The notes beneath the pieces were generated by a model. The model made no database searches. It saw nothing but the letters and a program-made list of their open reading frames with translations, and had not been told where the DNA came from. A stretch of DNA of 64,000 nt from Propionibacterium acidifaciens DSM 21887 (GTDB lineage Bacteria > Actinomycetota > Actinomycetes > Propionibacteriales > Propionibacteriaceae), in assembly GCF_000426605.1 (NCBI RefSeq), contig NZ_AUFR01000011.1, positions 23,292 to 87,291 on the forward strand, in the 5' to 3' direction. The translations under genes and the position numbers were made by a program. This document shows positions 34,809 through 45,435 of the stretch, piece by piece; the first letter of the stretch is position 1, and every line of letters begins with the position of its first letter.

Positions 34809-35978
34809 GTGACGAATCCAGAGGCCGAGCTCCCCGCACGGGGCCCGGCCGCGCACGGATTCGTCGACGGGGCCTTCACCGAGGTGCTGGCCGGCGCCCG
34901 CGTCCTCATCACCGCGCAGCGCCGTGCCGAGGACCTGTCGGCCGCCCTGAGGCGCCGCGGCGCCGGCACGGTCATCGCCTCGATCCTGGGGGTCGAGCAC
35001 CACATCGACGAGGCGGGCCTGCTGGGCGTCACCCGCGACCTCATCGACGAACCGCCCGACTGCGTCGTCGTGACGACGGGCATCGGCCTGCGCGCCTGGC
35101 TCGACGCGGCCGACACCGCGGGCCTGTCCGAGGCGCTCGCCGGGATGCTCCGGGGCACCTCCACGATCGCCCGGGGCCCGAAGGCGCTCGGCGCGCTGCG
35201 CGGCGCGGGGGCCGAGCCGGCATGGGTCTCCCCCCGGGCCAGCTCCCGCGAGATCCTCGACCGCCTGCTCGGGGCCGGCGTCGAGGGCCGGCGCGTCGTC
35301 GTCCAGTGCCACGGCGCCGGGGACGACGGCCTGTCCGAGGCGCTGCGCGAGGCGGGCGCCGAGGTGACGCCGTTGACCGTCTACCGGTGGGGCCCGCCGC
35401 CCGACGCCGGGGCCGTGACGGACTCGATCGACGAGCTGCGCGCCGCCCGCTTCGACGCGGTGGCGTTCACCTCCTCGCCCGGCTCGGCCGCCTGGGTGCG
35501 GGCCCTCGACCGGGCGGGGGCCCTCGCCGAGGTGCGCGCCCAGAACCTGGCGGGCCGGCTGCTCCTCGCCGCGGTCGGCCCGGTCGCCGCGGAGCCCCTC
35601 GTCGGGGCAGGTCTCGATGCGGGCTGCCCCGAGCGCGGGCGCATGGGTGCGCTCGTCCGGTACATCTCGACGCGGGTCGCCGAGAACGCCCTGACCTGCG
35701 TCATCCCGGCCGGCCTGCTGCGCGTCCACGCCACTGACGCCGCCCTCGGCCAGCGGCCGCTCCGCCTGTCGCCGGGCGGGCTGGCGGTCGCGCGTCTGCT
35801 CGCGGGGCACCCCGGCGAGACCGTGAGCCGCGAGCAGATCCTCCGCGTGCTGCCCGGCGACTCGACCGACCCGCACGCCGCCGAGGTCGCCATCGCCCGC
35901 CTCCGCGAGGCGCTGGCCAGCCCGGCGTCCATCCGGACGGTGGTGCGCCGGGGCTACCGTCTCGTCGACGCCAGCTGA
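34809..35978 (+). CDS. hemD: uroporphyrinogen-III synthase with C-terminal winged-helix domain
   Basis: A 389-residue protein with a GTG start. Residues 20-290 have the two-lobed HemD fold, with VVVTTGIGLRAW and VAFTSSPGSAAWV as the recognisable motifs. HemD closes hydroxymethylbilane into uroporphyrinogen III in haem and cobalamin synthesis. Residues 300-389 (LRLSPGGLAVARLLAGHPG, then VSREQIL and RTVVRRGYRLV) form an OmpR-type winged-helix DNA-binding domain. This fusion is known in actinobacteria, where it may regulate as well as catalyse. The other haem genes are not nearby. Confidence 0.88.
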   Translation: MTNPEAELPARGPAAHGFVDGAFTEVLAGARVLITAQRRAEDLSAALRRRGAGTVIASILGVEHHIDEAGLLGVTRDLIDEPPDCVVVTTGIGLRAWLDAADTAGLSEALAGMLRGTSTIARGPKALGALRGAGAEPAWVSPRASSREILDRLLGAGVEGRRVVVQCHGAGDDGLSEALREAGAEVTPLTVYRWGPPPDAGAVTDSIDELRAARFDAVAFTSSPGSAAWVRALDRAGALAEVRAQNLAGRLLLAAVGPVAAEPLVGAGLDAGCPERGRMGALVRYISTRVAENALTCVIPAGLLRVHATDAALGQRPLRLSPGGLAVARLLAGHPGETVSREQILRVLPGDSTDPHAAEVAIARLREALASPASIRTVVRRGYRLVDAS

Positions 35979-36061
35979 CGGGCCGGCGCAGGGCGCGGAG
36001 TGCGTCGCCCGCCGCCGCGGGGCGACAATGGGGGCCACCACCGGCAGACGACAGGAGGGCC

Positions 36062-38095
<2,034 letters not shown>

Positions 38096-38164
38096 GTCAG
38101 CCGCGACTGATGAGGACCGGACAGACTCGCGACCGCAGGCGTGTCGGCGGTCAGCGGTACCGTG

Positions 38165-39601
38165 ATGGTCATGGACATGGTGGGGCGCGCGGCCCGCAGG
38201 CGCGAAACTGCGCTGGCCGATCTTGACGAGACCGAGCGAGCGGCGAGAGGTCAGTTCTTCACGCCCACCGCCGTCGCCAAGATCATGGCCCGTCTGCTCA
38301 AGGTTCCCGATCACGGAGTCGTGCGAGTGCTCGATCCCGGCGCCGGATCGGGGATGCTCACTGCAACGCTGGTCAGCCATCTCGCAACCGTCACCCCAAG
38401 CCTCCGGGTTCACGTAACCGCCGTCGAGGACGACACCTCCCTGCTGCCAGCGCTGCGCGAGACACTAGACGACTGCTCCGTGCTCGGGGCCGAGACTCGC
38501 CTCATCGCCGAGGATTACGTCTCGTGGGCCGTGACCAGTGACGAACGTTTCGACCTTGTCATTCAGAATCCGCCTTACCATAAACTCCGCGTTGATAGCA
38601 CCGCCGACGTGCTGCTCCGCAATGCAGGGATCGTCGTCCCCAACATCTACGCGGGGTTCATGGCGCTGGCAGCGCGTCAATTGACTCCAGGTGGTCAGAT
38701 GGTGGCGATCACACCGAGGTCGTGGATGAATGGCACCTACTATGAATCCTTCCGCCGTGGTCTCTTGGATCGCGCCGCCATCGACGCGATCCACACTTTC
38801 GCATCGCGCTCCTCGGTGTTCGGAGACATGGGCGTGCTCCAAGAGTCGATTATCGTGTCAGTGACCTCAAATGCAATCCAGGGACCGGTGCGACTTTATT
38901 CGTCGGTCGATCAGGCCTCTGAAACCGCTGAACGTATCGTCCCCGGAAACCAAGTAGTCACACCCGATTTCGTGTTCGTCCCGGCCAGCCGGTCAGACGC
39001 CGATGCCGTGTCGTGGATGGCGAGCGCGACCCGAACTCTCGCTGACCTCGGACTGACGGTTTCAACTGGGCGAGTGGTGGATTTCCGCTCGCGCGACCTG
39101 CTCCGCCACTCCCCCGACCAGCCCTGCTCCCCCATGATTTACCCGGCCAACATCGTTGAACGCACAGTCCAACACCCCCGCACGAGACTGAGAAAACCCC
39201 AGTGGTTTGCGATCGATTCCACAACAGCGAGCAAACTCCTCGTTCCGGCGGGCGTCTACGTCTTGGTCAAGCGCTTCTCCTCGAAGGAGGAGAAGCGCCG
39301 CATCGTCGCAGCCGTCTGGGACGACGACCGGGCCCCCGCCTTCGACAACAAGCTCAACTACATTCATCGGGCCGGGCACGGACTCGACCCGGGTCTCGCA
39401 CGCGGCTTGGCCATATGGTTAAACTCCACCCGGGTCGACGACTACTTCCGCGTCTTCAGTGGACACACTCAAGTCAACGCGACCGACCTGCGACACATGA
39501 GATTCCCCAGCCATGCCGAGCTCCTCGAGCTGGCTCGGACGAACAGCGACATCGACATTGCAGTCGAACAACTCTTCGCCGCTAGGAGGAAGGCCGCGTG
39601 A
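38165..39601 (+). CDS. type II DNA adenine methyltransferase (BsuBI/PstI type)
   Basis: A 478-residue N6-adenine methyltransferase that protects DNA from the partner nuclease. GQFFTP near residue 30 is typical of this class. The AdoMet motif VLDPGAGSGML is near residue 57, and the catalytic NPPY motif in VIQNPPYHKL near 130. The C-terminal half is the target-recognition part. Several starts are close together (GTG 38141 to ATG 38177); ATG 38165 is my choice, with moderate certainty. The stop overlaps the nuclease GTG by four bases. Codon use is less G/C-biased than in nadE, fitting recent transfer. Confidence 0.85.
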   Translation: MVMDMVGRAARRRETALADLDETERAARGQFFTPTAVAKIMARLLKVPDHGVVRVLDPGAGSGMLTATLVSHLATVTPSLRVHVTAVEDDTSLLPALRETLDDCSVLGAETRLIAEDYVSWAVTSDERFDLVIQNPPYHKLRVDSTADVLLRNAGIVVPNIYAGFMALAARQLTPGGQMVAITPRSWMNGTYYESFRRGLLDRAAIDAIHTFASRSSVFGDMGVLQESIIVSVTSNAIQGPVRLYSSVDQASETAERIVPGNQVVTPDFVFVPASRSDADAVSWMASATRTLADLGLTVSTGRVVDFRSRDLLRHSPDQPCSPMIYPANIVERTVQHPRTRLRKPQWFAIDSTTASKLLVPAGVYVLVKRFSSKEEKRRIVAAVWDDDRAPAFDNKLNYIHRAGHGLDPGLARGLAIWLNSTRVDDYFRVFSGHTQVNATDLRHMRFPSHAELLELARTNSDIDIAVEQLFAARRKAA

Positions 39602-40533
39602 GCACCATGGAGGAGGCCAGACGGATCCTCACCGCACTCGAGTTCGACACGAAACGAACCAACGAAATGGCAGGCCGCACCCTCATGGCACTCGCCGGCG
39701 TCGACGAGAACACGCCTTGGTCAAAGGCCACTGGAGAACGCCTCGGAGTCCGAGCCATCATGGACTGGATGCGTGAGAGGCTGGAGCATCCGATCGCGGA
39801 GAATTCCCGTGAGACCTTCCGTCGTTTCGTCCTGCATCAGTTCGTGGATGCCGGGTTCTGCCTCCACAACGACGATGATCCTTCCCGGCCGACCAATTCC
39901 TCACTCAACAACTACCGCATCAATCCCGAGGCACTCCTAGTGATCCGAGAGTTCGGTACACCAGATTTCGAGCAAGCGGTCGGTGAGTACCTCGCGGACG
40001 CGCCCGGATTGGCCACTAGGTATGCAGCGGTGCGCGAGATGACCCGCATACCAGTCACCCTGCCCGGCGGCAGGACCATCGATCTTAAAGGCGGTGGTCA
40101 GAACGTCCTGCTCAGGGACATGATAAAGGATTTCTGTGCCTACTTCATTTCCGGCGGAGAAGTCCTCTACGTCGGAGACGCAGATGCAAAACTCATGCTT
40201 TTCGAGCAACAGCGACTTGCCTCTCTGGAAATCCAGCTCGACTTGCACGGAAAGTTCCCGGACCTGATCGTGCACGAACCCGATAAGAACTGGCTCTTTC
40301 TCATGGAGGCCGCGTCCACACACGGACCGATCGACCACATCCGTCACAGCGAGCTCTCGACCATTTTCGCATCCTGCACCGCGAAGCTCATCTACGTCTC
40401 CTGCTTCCCTACTCTCGCAATCATGAGAAAATTCCTCGTCGACCTTGCCTGGGAGACCGAGGCTTGGGTCGCAAACAACCCGACCCACATGATCCATCTC
40501 GATGGTGACAGATTCCTCGGGCCACATCGATAG
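39598..40533 (+). CDS. BsuBI/PstI-type restriction endonuclease
   Basis: A 311-residue nuclease of the BsuBI/PstI family, whose founding members cut at CTGCAG. The catalytic core is in the last third: a GKFPDLIVHEPDKNWLF stretch carrying the metal-binding Asp, then LMEAASTHGPIDHIRHSEL, corresponding to the E-x-x-x-x-HGP motif. The GTG start is preceded by AGGAGGAAGGCCGC and overlaps the methyltransferase stop, giving coupled translation. There is no separate controller gene. The recognition site of this member is not proven by sequence. Confidence 0.87.
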   Translation: MSTMEEARRILTALEFDTKRTNEMAGRTLMALAGVDENTPWSKATGERLGVRAIMDWMRERLEHPIAENSRETFRRFVLHQFVDAGFCLHNDDDPSRPTNSSLNNYRINPEALLVIREFGTPDFEQAVGEYLADAPGLATRYAAVREMTRIPVTLPGGRTIDLKGGGQNVLLRDMIKDFCAYFISGGEVLYVGDADAKLMLFEQQRLASLEIQLDLHGKFPDLIVHEPDKNWLFLMEAASTHGPIDHIRHSELSTIFASCTAKLIYVSCFPTLAIMRKFLVDLAWETEAWVANNPTHMIHLDGDRFLGPHR

Positions 40534-40953
40534 GCATCGTGAATTCGTTCTCAGTACTGAAGACAGTGAGTTCTCCTCAATCCCGAGCACATCCCGCGTC
40601 TTTGAGGTTTATGCAAAACCTTGACACAATCCAAGTGAAACACCTAGCCAGCAGGCCCATGGAATTAAGTTCTGCATAAGCCTCCCTGTCGACTTGGCTC
40701 GACGCCGAATCCATACTGAGGGGCGGGCCGGTTGGGTTCCCGTCATCACGCACCCGGAGGAACGGGCGGCTGAACCTTCTGCTGCGCGGTGCTGGACGCC
40801 CGGAACCACCGGATCGTGGATTGGACCGAAGCCGGTGGTGCGATGAAGCCGGACCGAAATGGGCTCTAGGGGAGGCTCCGGATGATCTCCTTGTACGGTC
40901 GACGGCGTTGTCCTCGGCGCCGATGTCCCGGCCGTGCGAAACATGTCAAGACG
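40534..40953. other. non-coding remainder of the inserted segment
   Basis: About 420 bases between the nuclease stop and the duplicated nadE piece. The first 130 bases are A/T-richer and contain an AGGTTT/AAACCT hairpin at about 40605-40621 that could end the restriction-modification transcript. The rest is G/C-rich. Open frames on both strands lack coding features. It may contain remains of the element that brought the genes. Confidence 0.5.
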
Positions 40954-40959
40954 TCGGGA

Positions 40960-40990
40960 CAACGCCCGCGTCTGGCTGGCCGAGCTCGAC
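40960..40990 (+). repeat. 31-bp direct repeat, right copy (nadE 3' fragment)
   Basis: An exact repeat of 38047-38077. In the nadE frame the sequence continues EPAERD and TGA (41007-41009), which looks like the native end of nadE. This makes the segment between the copies an insertion with duplication of its target or of its attachment sequence. Confidence 0.9.
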
Positions 40991-41101
40991 GAACCGGCCG
41001 AGCGGGACTGACGTCGATCCGTGGCTCGGCAAGCGTTCCCAGACCCCGAGACGCGCCCTCGCACCCGCTGACGCCCTCCGGAGGCGCGGCGGGCGTCCCT
41101 G

Positions 41102-41160
41102 GATGCGGCTGGCAGCGCGCACCCGCGCACAATCCGCGCGCCGGCGCTGTGACTGCGGTT
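41102..41160. repeat. imperfect repeat with dyad, left of padR
   Basis: A block beginning TGCGGCTGGCAGCGC and ending GCGCTGTGACTGCGG is repeated imperfectly at 42487-42542. Each copy carries CAGCGC and GCGCTG arms that can fold back. The copies bracket the padR gene. Confidence 0.55.
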
Positions 41161-41213
41161 CCGGGCCGCAACCCCGCGCTCGACCCCGCCCGTCGGCCGT
41201 GCACTCTTGATTG

Positions 41214-41249
41214 TGTCGATGTATCGAAGTAGCATTCGATACATCGACA
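41214..41249. promoter_or_regulatory. perfect 15-bp-arm palindrome, PadR operator candidate
   Basis: TGTCGATGTATCGAA and its exact reverse complement are separated by six bases (GTAGCA). It lies 222 bases before the padR start. PadR-type repressors bind palindromes with ATGT/ACAT cores and usually regulate themselves, so autoregulation is likely. It is also the most A/T-rich spot of the neighbourhood, fitting a promoter. Confidence 0.75.
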
Positions 41250-41470
41250 TGATGGCCGGGCGTCCATGTTCCTGGGCCGCCGCACGGGCCCGATCCGGAC
41301 GGCTCGTCGACCCCGTACGGGGCGGCAGACGCACGAAGGGCCCCGGGAAGCCCGGCGACCATCCGCAGGCGGGGCAGAGCGAACCCACCCGGCGCGCGAA
41401 GAGCCCAGAGGAGCCCGACGACCATCACGAGCATCACCCGACAAGGGCACGAGAGGCGAGGACAGAATCA

Positions 41471-42363
41471 TGAGAAGGCGTTTCGAGCACTACATGGCCA
41501 TGAACCCGGACGACATCGGGCACGGCCCGGCAGGACGCAGCCGACACCGCCACGAGGACTGCGAGGGTCGCGCCGGGGCCGAGAGCCGGCGCCGCGGGCG
41601 TCCCCCGTACGGCCCCGGCGCCGGCAGGGACGACGAGCACCGCACGCCCCGCGACGAGGCCAGAGGGCGCCGTCGGCGCGGCGGGTGCGGGCCGTGGGAC
41701 AGCGCCGATGGGCCCCGCGGCCCCTGGGACGGGCGCGACGACTGGGACGAGCAGGCCCCCCGGGACCCCTGGGGAGGCAGGCCCCCGATGGGCGCCCGAC
41801 CCGACGGCGGGCCCCGTGACGGCTGGGGGCGGCCCACTCCGCCGCACCCCGGACGGGGCCGCGGGCGCCGCGGCGATGTGCGCCAGGCCGTGCTGCGCGT
41901 CATCGCCGAGCAGCCGTCCACCGGCTACCAGGTCATGACCGCCATCGCCGACAGATCGCGGAATCTGTGGAAGCCGGGGCCGGGCTCGATCTACCCGGCA
42001 CTGCAGGCGATGGCCGACGAGGGCCTGGTCAGCTGTCAGGAGGGCGAGGGCGGCAAAAAGATCTACACGATCACCGAGGCCGGCACGAGCCGCTTGGCCG
42101 AGCACCCCGGAACGGCCCCCTGGGAGCGCATGACGCGCGACATGGCCGGCACGCTCGATCTGCGCCCGGCGATGGGGGCTCTGCGCAGCGCCGTCGCGCA
42201 GGCCGCCCGCTCGGGCACGCAGGCCCAGCGGCGGAGGGTCGCCGAGCTCCTCGATGCGACGCGCAGGCAGGTCTACCTGGTCCTCGCCGCCGACGAGGCC
42301 GAGAAGACCGGGGAGGACGCGGCGGGGCCGGACGGGGCGCCGACGGCACCGGCCGAGAACTGA
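41471..42363 (+). CDS. PadR-family transcriptional regulator with long Arg/Gly/Pro-rich N-terminus
   Basis: A 297-residue protein. Residues 1-130 are a low-complexity stretch rich in Arg, Gly, Asp and Pro. The PadR winged helix follows: GDVRQAVLRVIAEQPSTGYQVMTAI, then KPGPGSIYPALQAMADEGLV and GGKKIYTITEAG. The C-terminus from about residue 215 is helical and could dimerise. PadR repressors often control multidrug transporters; no transporter is directly next to it except the purine permease on the opposite strand. The palindrome upstream is its likely operator. The ATG at 41471 has only a weak GGCGAGGA upstream. Confidence 0.85.
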
Positions 42364-42486
42364 TCGACCCGGTCGGGAGTCGTGCCACGCCAGGCGACCG
42401 CCGGGCCCGCCCGTGGAGCGCCGCCGCGTCCTTCGCCGGATCCGGGGCGCCCCCAGTGCGGGCTCGACGGCCCGACCCGTCCCCGC

Positions 42487-42543
42487 ATGCGGCTGACAGC
42501 GCCACCCGTGCACGATCCGCGCGCACGCGCTGTGACTGCGTTC
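42487..42543. repeat. imperfect repeat with dyad, right of padR
   Basis: Second copy of the 41102 block (TGCGGCTGACAGCGC to GCGCTGTGACTGCG). It lies between the convergent padR and permease genes, where a fold-back could end transcription from both sides. Confidence 0.5.
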
Positions 42544-42566
42544 AAGGGTCGCAGGACGCCCGGAAC

Positions 42567-44540
42567 TCAGTTCTCGAGCTGCTCGAACTTGCGGGACCAG
42601 GCGGTGCGCACCGGGTTCGCGTCGGCGACGAGCCGGTCGAAGCGGTTCTCGGCTATCTCGACGACCTGGCCCAGCGCGACGCGGCGCTCCAGCTCGGGCG
42701 AGTGCTCGACGCGGCGCCAGGCGTCGGCGATGAGCTGCTCGCGGGAGGCGAGGTTGGCCACGCAGACGACGAGCGGCATGCCGAAGCGCTCGCGGTAGGC
42801 GGCCGAGGCCGCCGCGAGCTCGCCGCGCTGGACGTCATCCATGCGGTCGAGGGCGATGGACCCGACGTCGACCTGCGCCTGCTGGTCGTCCGCCGTCCGG
42901 CCGTCGGCGTCCGCGGCGACGAGATCGACGATGTCGACGTAGCCGTTCACGAGGGACTTCTGCTCATCGGGGGCGGCTGCGAGGACGGCGTCCTCGAAGG
43001 CCTCGCGCAGGGCGGTGACCGAGGCGAAGGGCCGGGCCTGCGCGGCTCGCTCGACGGGCCAGACGGCGCCGCTGAACAGCAGGGCGAAGGCGGCGGCGAA
43101 GGCGTCCGGGCTCATCGCGTTGATCTCCTCGAGGTCGACCTGCCGGCCGTCGCTCACGGCGACGTCGGGCGTGCGGTGCGGGCCGACATGGAAGAACAGG
43201 ATGTTGAGGATGATCGCGACGACGGCTCCGAGGGTGACACCGGAGCCGAAGAGGATCTGCAGCCAGCCGGGCACCATCGTGGCGAGCCGGGGCTGGAGGG
43301 TGACGAGCAGGGCCAGCCCGATCGAGGTCGACACGATGACGGAGTTGCGGTTGTCGTGCAGGTCGACCGTGCGCAGGGTCTGGATGCCGACGACGGCGAC
43401 GGAGGCGAACATGGCCAGCGAGGCGCCGCCGATGACCGGCGAGGGGATCGAGTCGACGACGGCCCCGGCCTTGGGCAGGAGGCCCAGCACGATCATGACG
43501 GCGCCCGCGGTCGTGACGACCCAGCGGGACTTCACACGCGACAGGCGCACGAGGCCGACGTTCTGCGCGAAGCAGGTGTAGGGGAACGAGTTGAGCACGC
43601 CGCCGAGCAGGGTGGACAGGCCGTCGGCGCGCAGGGCGTTGGCGATGTGCCGGGAGGTGATGCGCCGGCCGACGACCTCGCCGGTGGCGAAGACGTCGCC
43701 GGTGGTCTCGACGGCCGTGATCGCCATGACGATGACCATCGAGACGATGCCCGCCACGGTGAAGCGCGGCAGGCCGAAGTGGAAGGGCGTCGTGACGCCG
43801 ACGACCCCCGCCCGGCCGACGGCGGAGAAGTTGGCGTCGCCGAGGGCCAGGGCGACGAGCGTGCCGGCGACGAGGCCGATGAGCACGGAGATGGTGGCGA
43901 CGAAGCCCTTGGACAGCCACTGGACGACGACGATGACGGCGAGCGTGAGCAGGGCGTAGCACAGCCCGCGGACGGTCAGGGCGGCGGCGTCCTGGCCCTC
44001 GGCGGCCCCGGTCCCCCACGAGACGATGTCGGAGGCGGCGACGTTCATGAGGGTGGTGCCCATGATGGTCAGGAGGGTGCCGGTGACCACGGGCGGGAAG
44101 AAGCGCAGGAGCTTCGCGAACAGGGGCGCCGCGAGGAAGGTGAGAAGCCCGGCGACGATGATCGAGCCGTACATGGCGCCGAGGCCGGCGACCCCGCCGC
44201 CGTTGGCCAGGCCGATGGCGATGAGAGGGCTCACCGCGGTGAACGTGACGCCCTGGAGCAGCGGAAGGCGCACGCCGATCCGGGGGCCGAGACCGGCCGA
44301 CTGGATGATCGAGGCGATGCCGCAGGTGAGCAGGTCGGCGTTGATGAGGTGGATCGTCGTCTCCGAGTCGAGGCCGAGCCCGCTGGCGATGACGAGGGGC
44401 ACGACGACCGCGCCGGCGTAGAAGGCCAGCACGTGCTGGACGCCCAGGACGGCGAGCCGACCGACCGGGGGCACCTGGTCGACGGGGTCCTTCGTCCTCG
44501 CTGCGGTGCCGGCTCCCGGCGCGGTGATGGCTTCTGACAT
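42567..44540 (-). CDS. NCS2 purine permease fused to a UraD-like domain
   Basis: A 657-residue fusion. Residues 20-460 form a nucleobase/urate-xanthine NCS2 permease with about 14 membrane segments. The family motif is in FAQNVGLVRLSRVKSRWV near residue 335, and the substrate-binding Glu in AITAVETTGDVFATGE near 270. Residues 485-657 match OHCU decarboxylase (UraD, third step of urate breakdown): ARPFASVTALREAF, AYRERFGMPLVVCV and a RRVALGQVVEIAENRFDRLV end. The UraD catalytic His of the AHPDL motif is replaced (LVNGYVDIV), and the following Glu-Gln motif is not intact. The tail may therefore be inactive or only a binding module. The start follows AGGAGCACCAGCCC. Confidence 0.85.
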   Translation of the reverse strand: MSEAITAPGAGTAARTKDPVDQVPPVGRLAVLGVQHVLAFYAGAVVVPLVIASGLGLDSETTIHLINADLLTCGIASIIQSAGLGPRIGVRLPLLQGVTFTAVSPLIAIGLANGGGVAGLGAMYGSIIVAGLLTFLAAPLFAKLLRFFPPVVTGTLLTIMGTTLMNVAASDIVSWGTGAAEGQDAAALTVRGLCYALLTLAVIVVVQWLSKGFVATISVLIGLVAGTLVALALGDANFSAVGRAGVVGVTTPFHFGLPRFTVAGIVSMVIVMAITAVETTGDVFATGEVVGRRITSRHIANALRADGLSTLLGGVLNSFPYTCFAQNVGLVRLSRVKSRWVVTTAGAVMIVLGLLPKAGAVVDSIPSPVIGGASLAMFASVAVVGIQTLRTVDLHDNRNSVIVSTSIGLALLVTLQPRLATMVPGWLQILFGSGVTLGAVVAIILNILFFHVGPHRTPDVAVSDGRQVDLEEINAMSPDAFAAAFALLFSGAVWPVERAAQARPFASVTALREAFEDAVLAAAPDEQKSLVNGYVDIVDLVAADADGRTADDQQAQVDVGSIALDRMDDVQRGELAAASAAYRERFGMPLVVCVANLASREQLIADAWRRVEHSPELERRVALGQVVEIAENRFDRLVADANPVRTAWSRKFEQLEN

Positions 44541-44787
44541 GGGCTGGTGCTCCTGACGGACGACGATCCCTCCCATTGTCCCGGAGCCGGCCCCCGGGCG
44601 GCCCCGGGGACCGCCCGGTGAGCACCACCCGGGTCCGCCGGCCCGGCGGGCGGGACGCGGCCACCCGCGCGGGGCGACGGAGCGGGAAAGTTGTCCACAT
44701 TTCCCGCGGGCTCTTGTGCTGCGGGGCGCGCAGCGGGTTGGGTACGGGTACGGAACCAATGACGGTCCCCGCGAAAGGCCCACCCCC

Positions 44788-45435
44788 ATGGCTGCTCCAA
44801 CGCATCAGATCCCCGCGTTCCTCCAGCGGACGGGGTCGCCCTCGCTGCGCGCCCGCAGGAGTCCGCGACTCATCCTCATCGGCCTGCTCTGCACCTGCCT
44901 CGGCGGGTTGGGCTGCGCCGTCGCCTGGCAGCGGACGACGCACGCCCACCAGGTGATCGTCGTCGCCCGCGCGCTGGCCCGGGGCGAGCAGGTCGGCGCC
45001 GGCGACCTCACCACGACGAGCATCGGCGCGGCGTCCGGCGTGTCCACCGTGGCGGCCGACCGCCTCGACGCCCTCGTCGGACGCACCGCGCTCGTCGACC
45101 TGCCGTCCGGGGCCCTCGTCACGGCCGACTCCATCGGCGACTCGGCGATCGCCCCGGGCACCTCGGTCATCGGCCTCCACCTGCCCGCGGGCCGCGTCCC
45201 GAGCACCCTCGTGCCGGGTGCGGACGTCGTGCTCGCCACGGCCCCCGCGCCCGACGACGACCCCGACGCCGAGTTGGCCAAGGAGCAGAGCCCTGGCATG
45301 GTCGTCAGCACGCCGGTCCAGGCCAGCGACGGCTCCTGGTCGCTCGACGTGCAGGTCCGGACCGATGTCGCGCTCCACCTGGCCGGGCTGGCCTCGGTGG
45401 GCCGTCTCGTCGTCGTCCAGACGGGAGGCGCGTGA
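44788..45435 (+). CDS. cpaB-like: CpaB/RcpC-like SAF-domain protein of the Tad pilus locus
   Basis: A 215-residue protein with one N-terminal membrane segment (LILIGLLCTCLGGLGCAV) and a SAF domain (VVVARALARGEQVGAGDLTTTSI, near residues 57-80). Proteins of this type are periplasmic or cell-wall partners of Flp pilus machines. It starts the Tad operon, and its stop overlaps the next gene. TTGTCCACAT about 95 bases upstream could be part of the promoter, but I cannot fix a -10 box. Confidence 0.8.
   Translation: MAAPTHQIPAFLQRTGSPSLRARRSPRLILIGLLCTCLGGLGCAVAWQRTTHAHQVIVVARALARGEQVGAGDLTTTSIGAASGVSTVAADRLDALVGRTALVDLPSGALVTADSIGDSAIAPGTSVIGLHLPAGRVPSTLVPGADVVLATAPAPDDDPDAELAKEQSPGMVVSTPVQASDGSWSLDVQVRTDVALHLAGLASVGRLVVVQTGGA

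Noticed and set aside
40609..41388. 259-codon minus-strand frame over the insertion border
   Set aside because: It runs across the duplicated nadE fragment and the PadR palindrome, with no recognisable domain.
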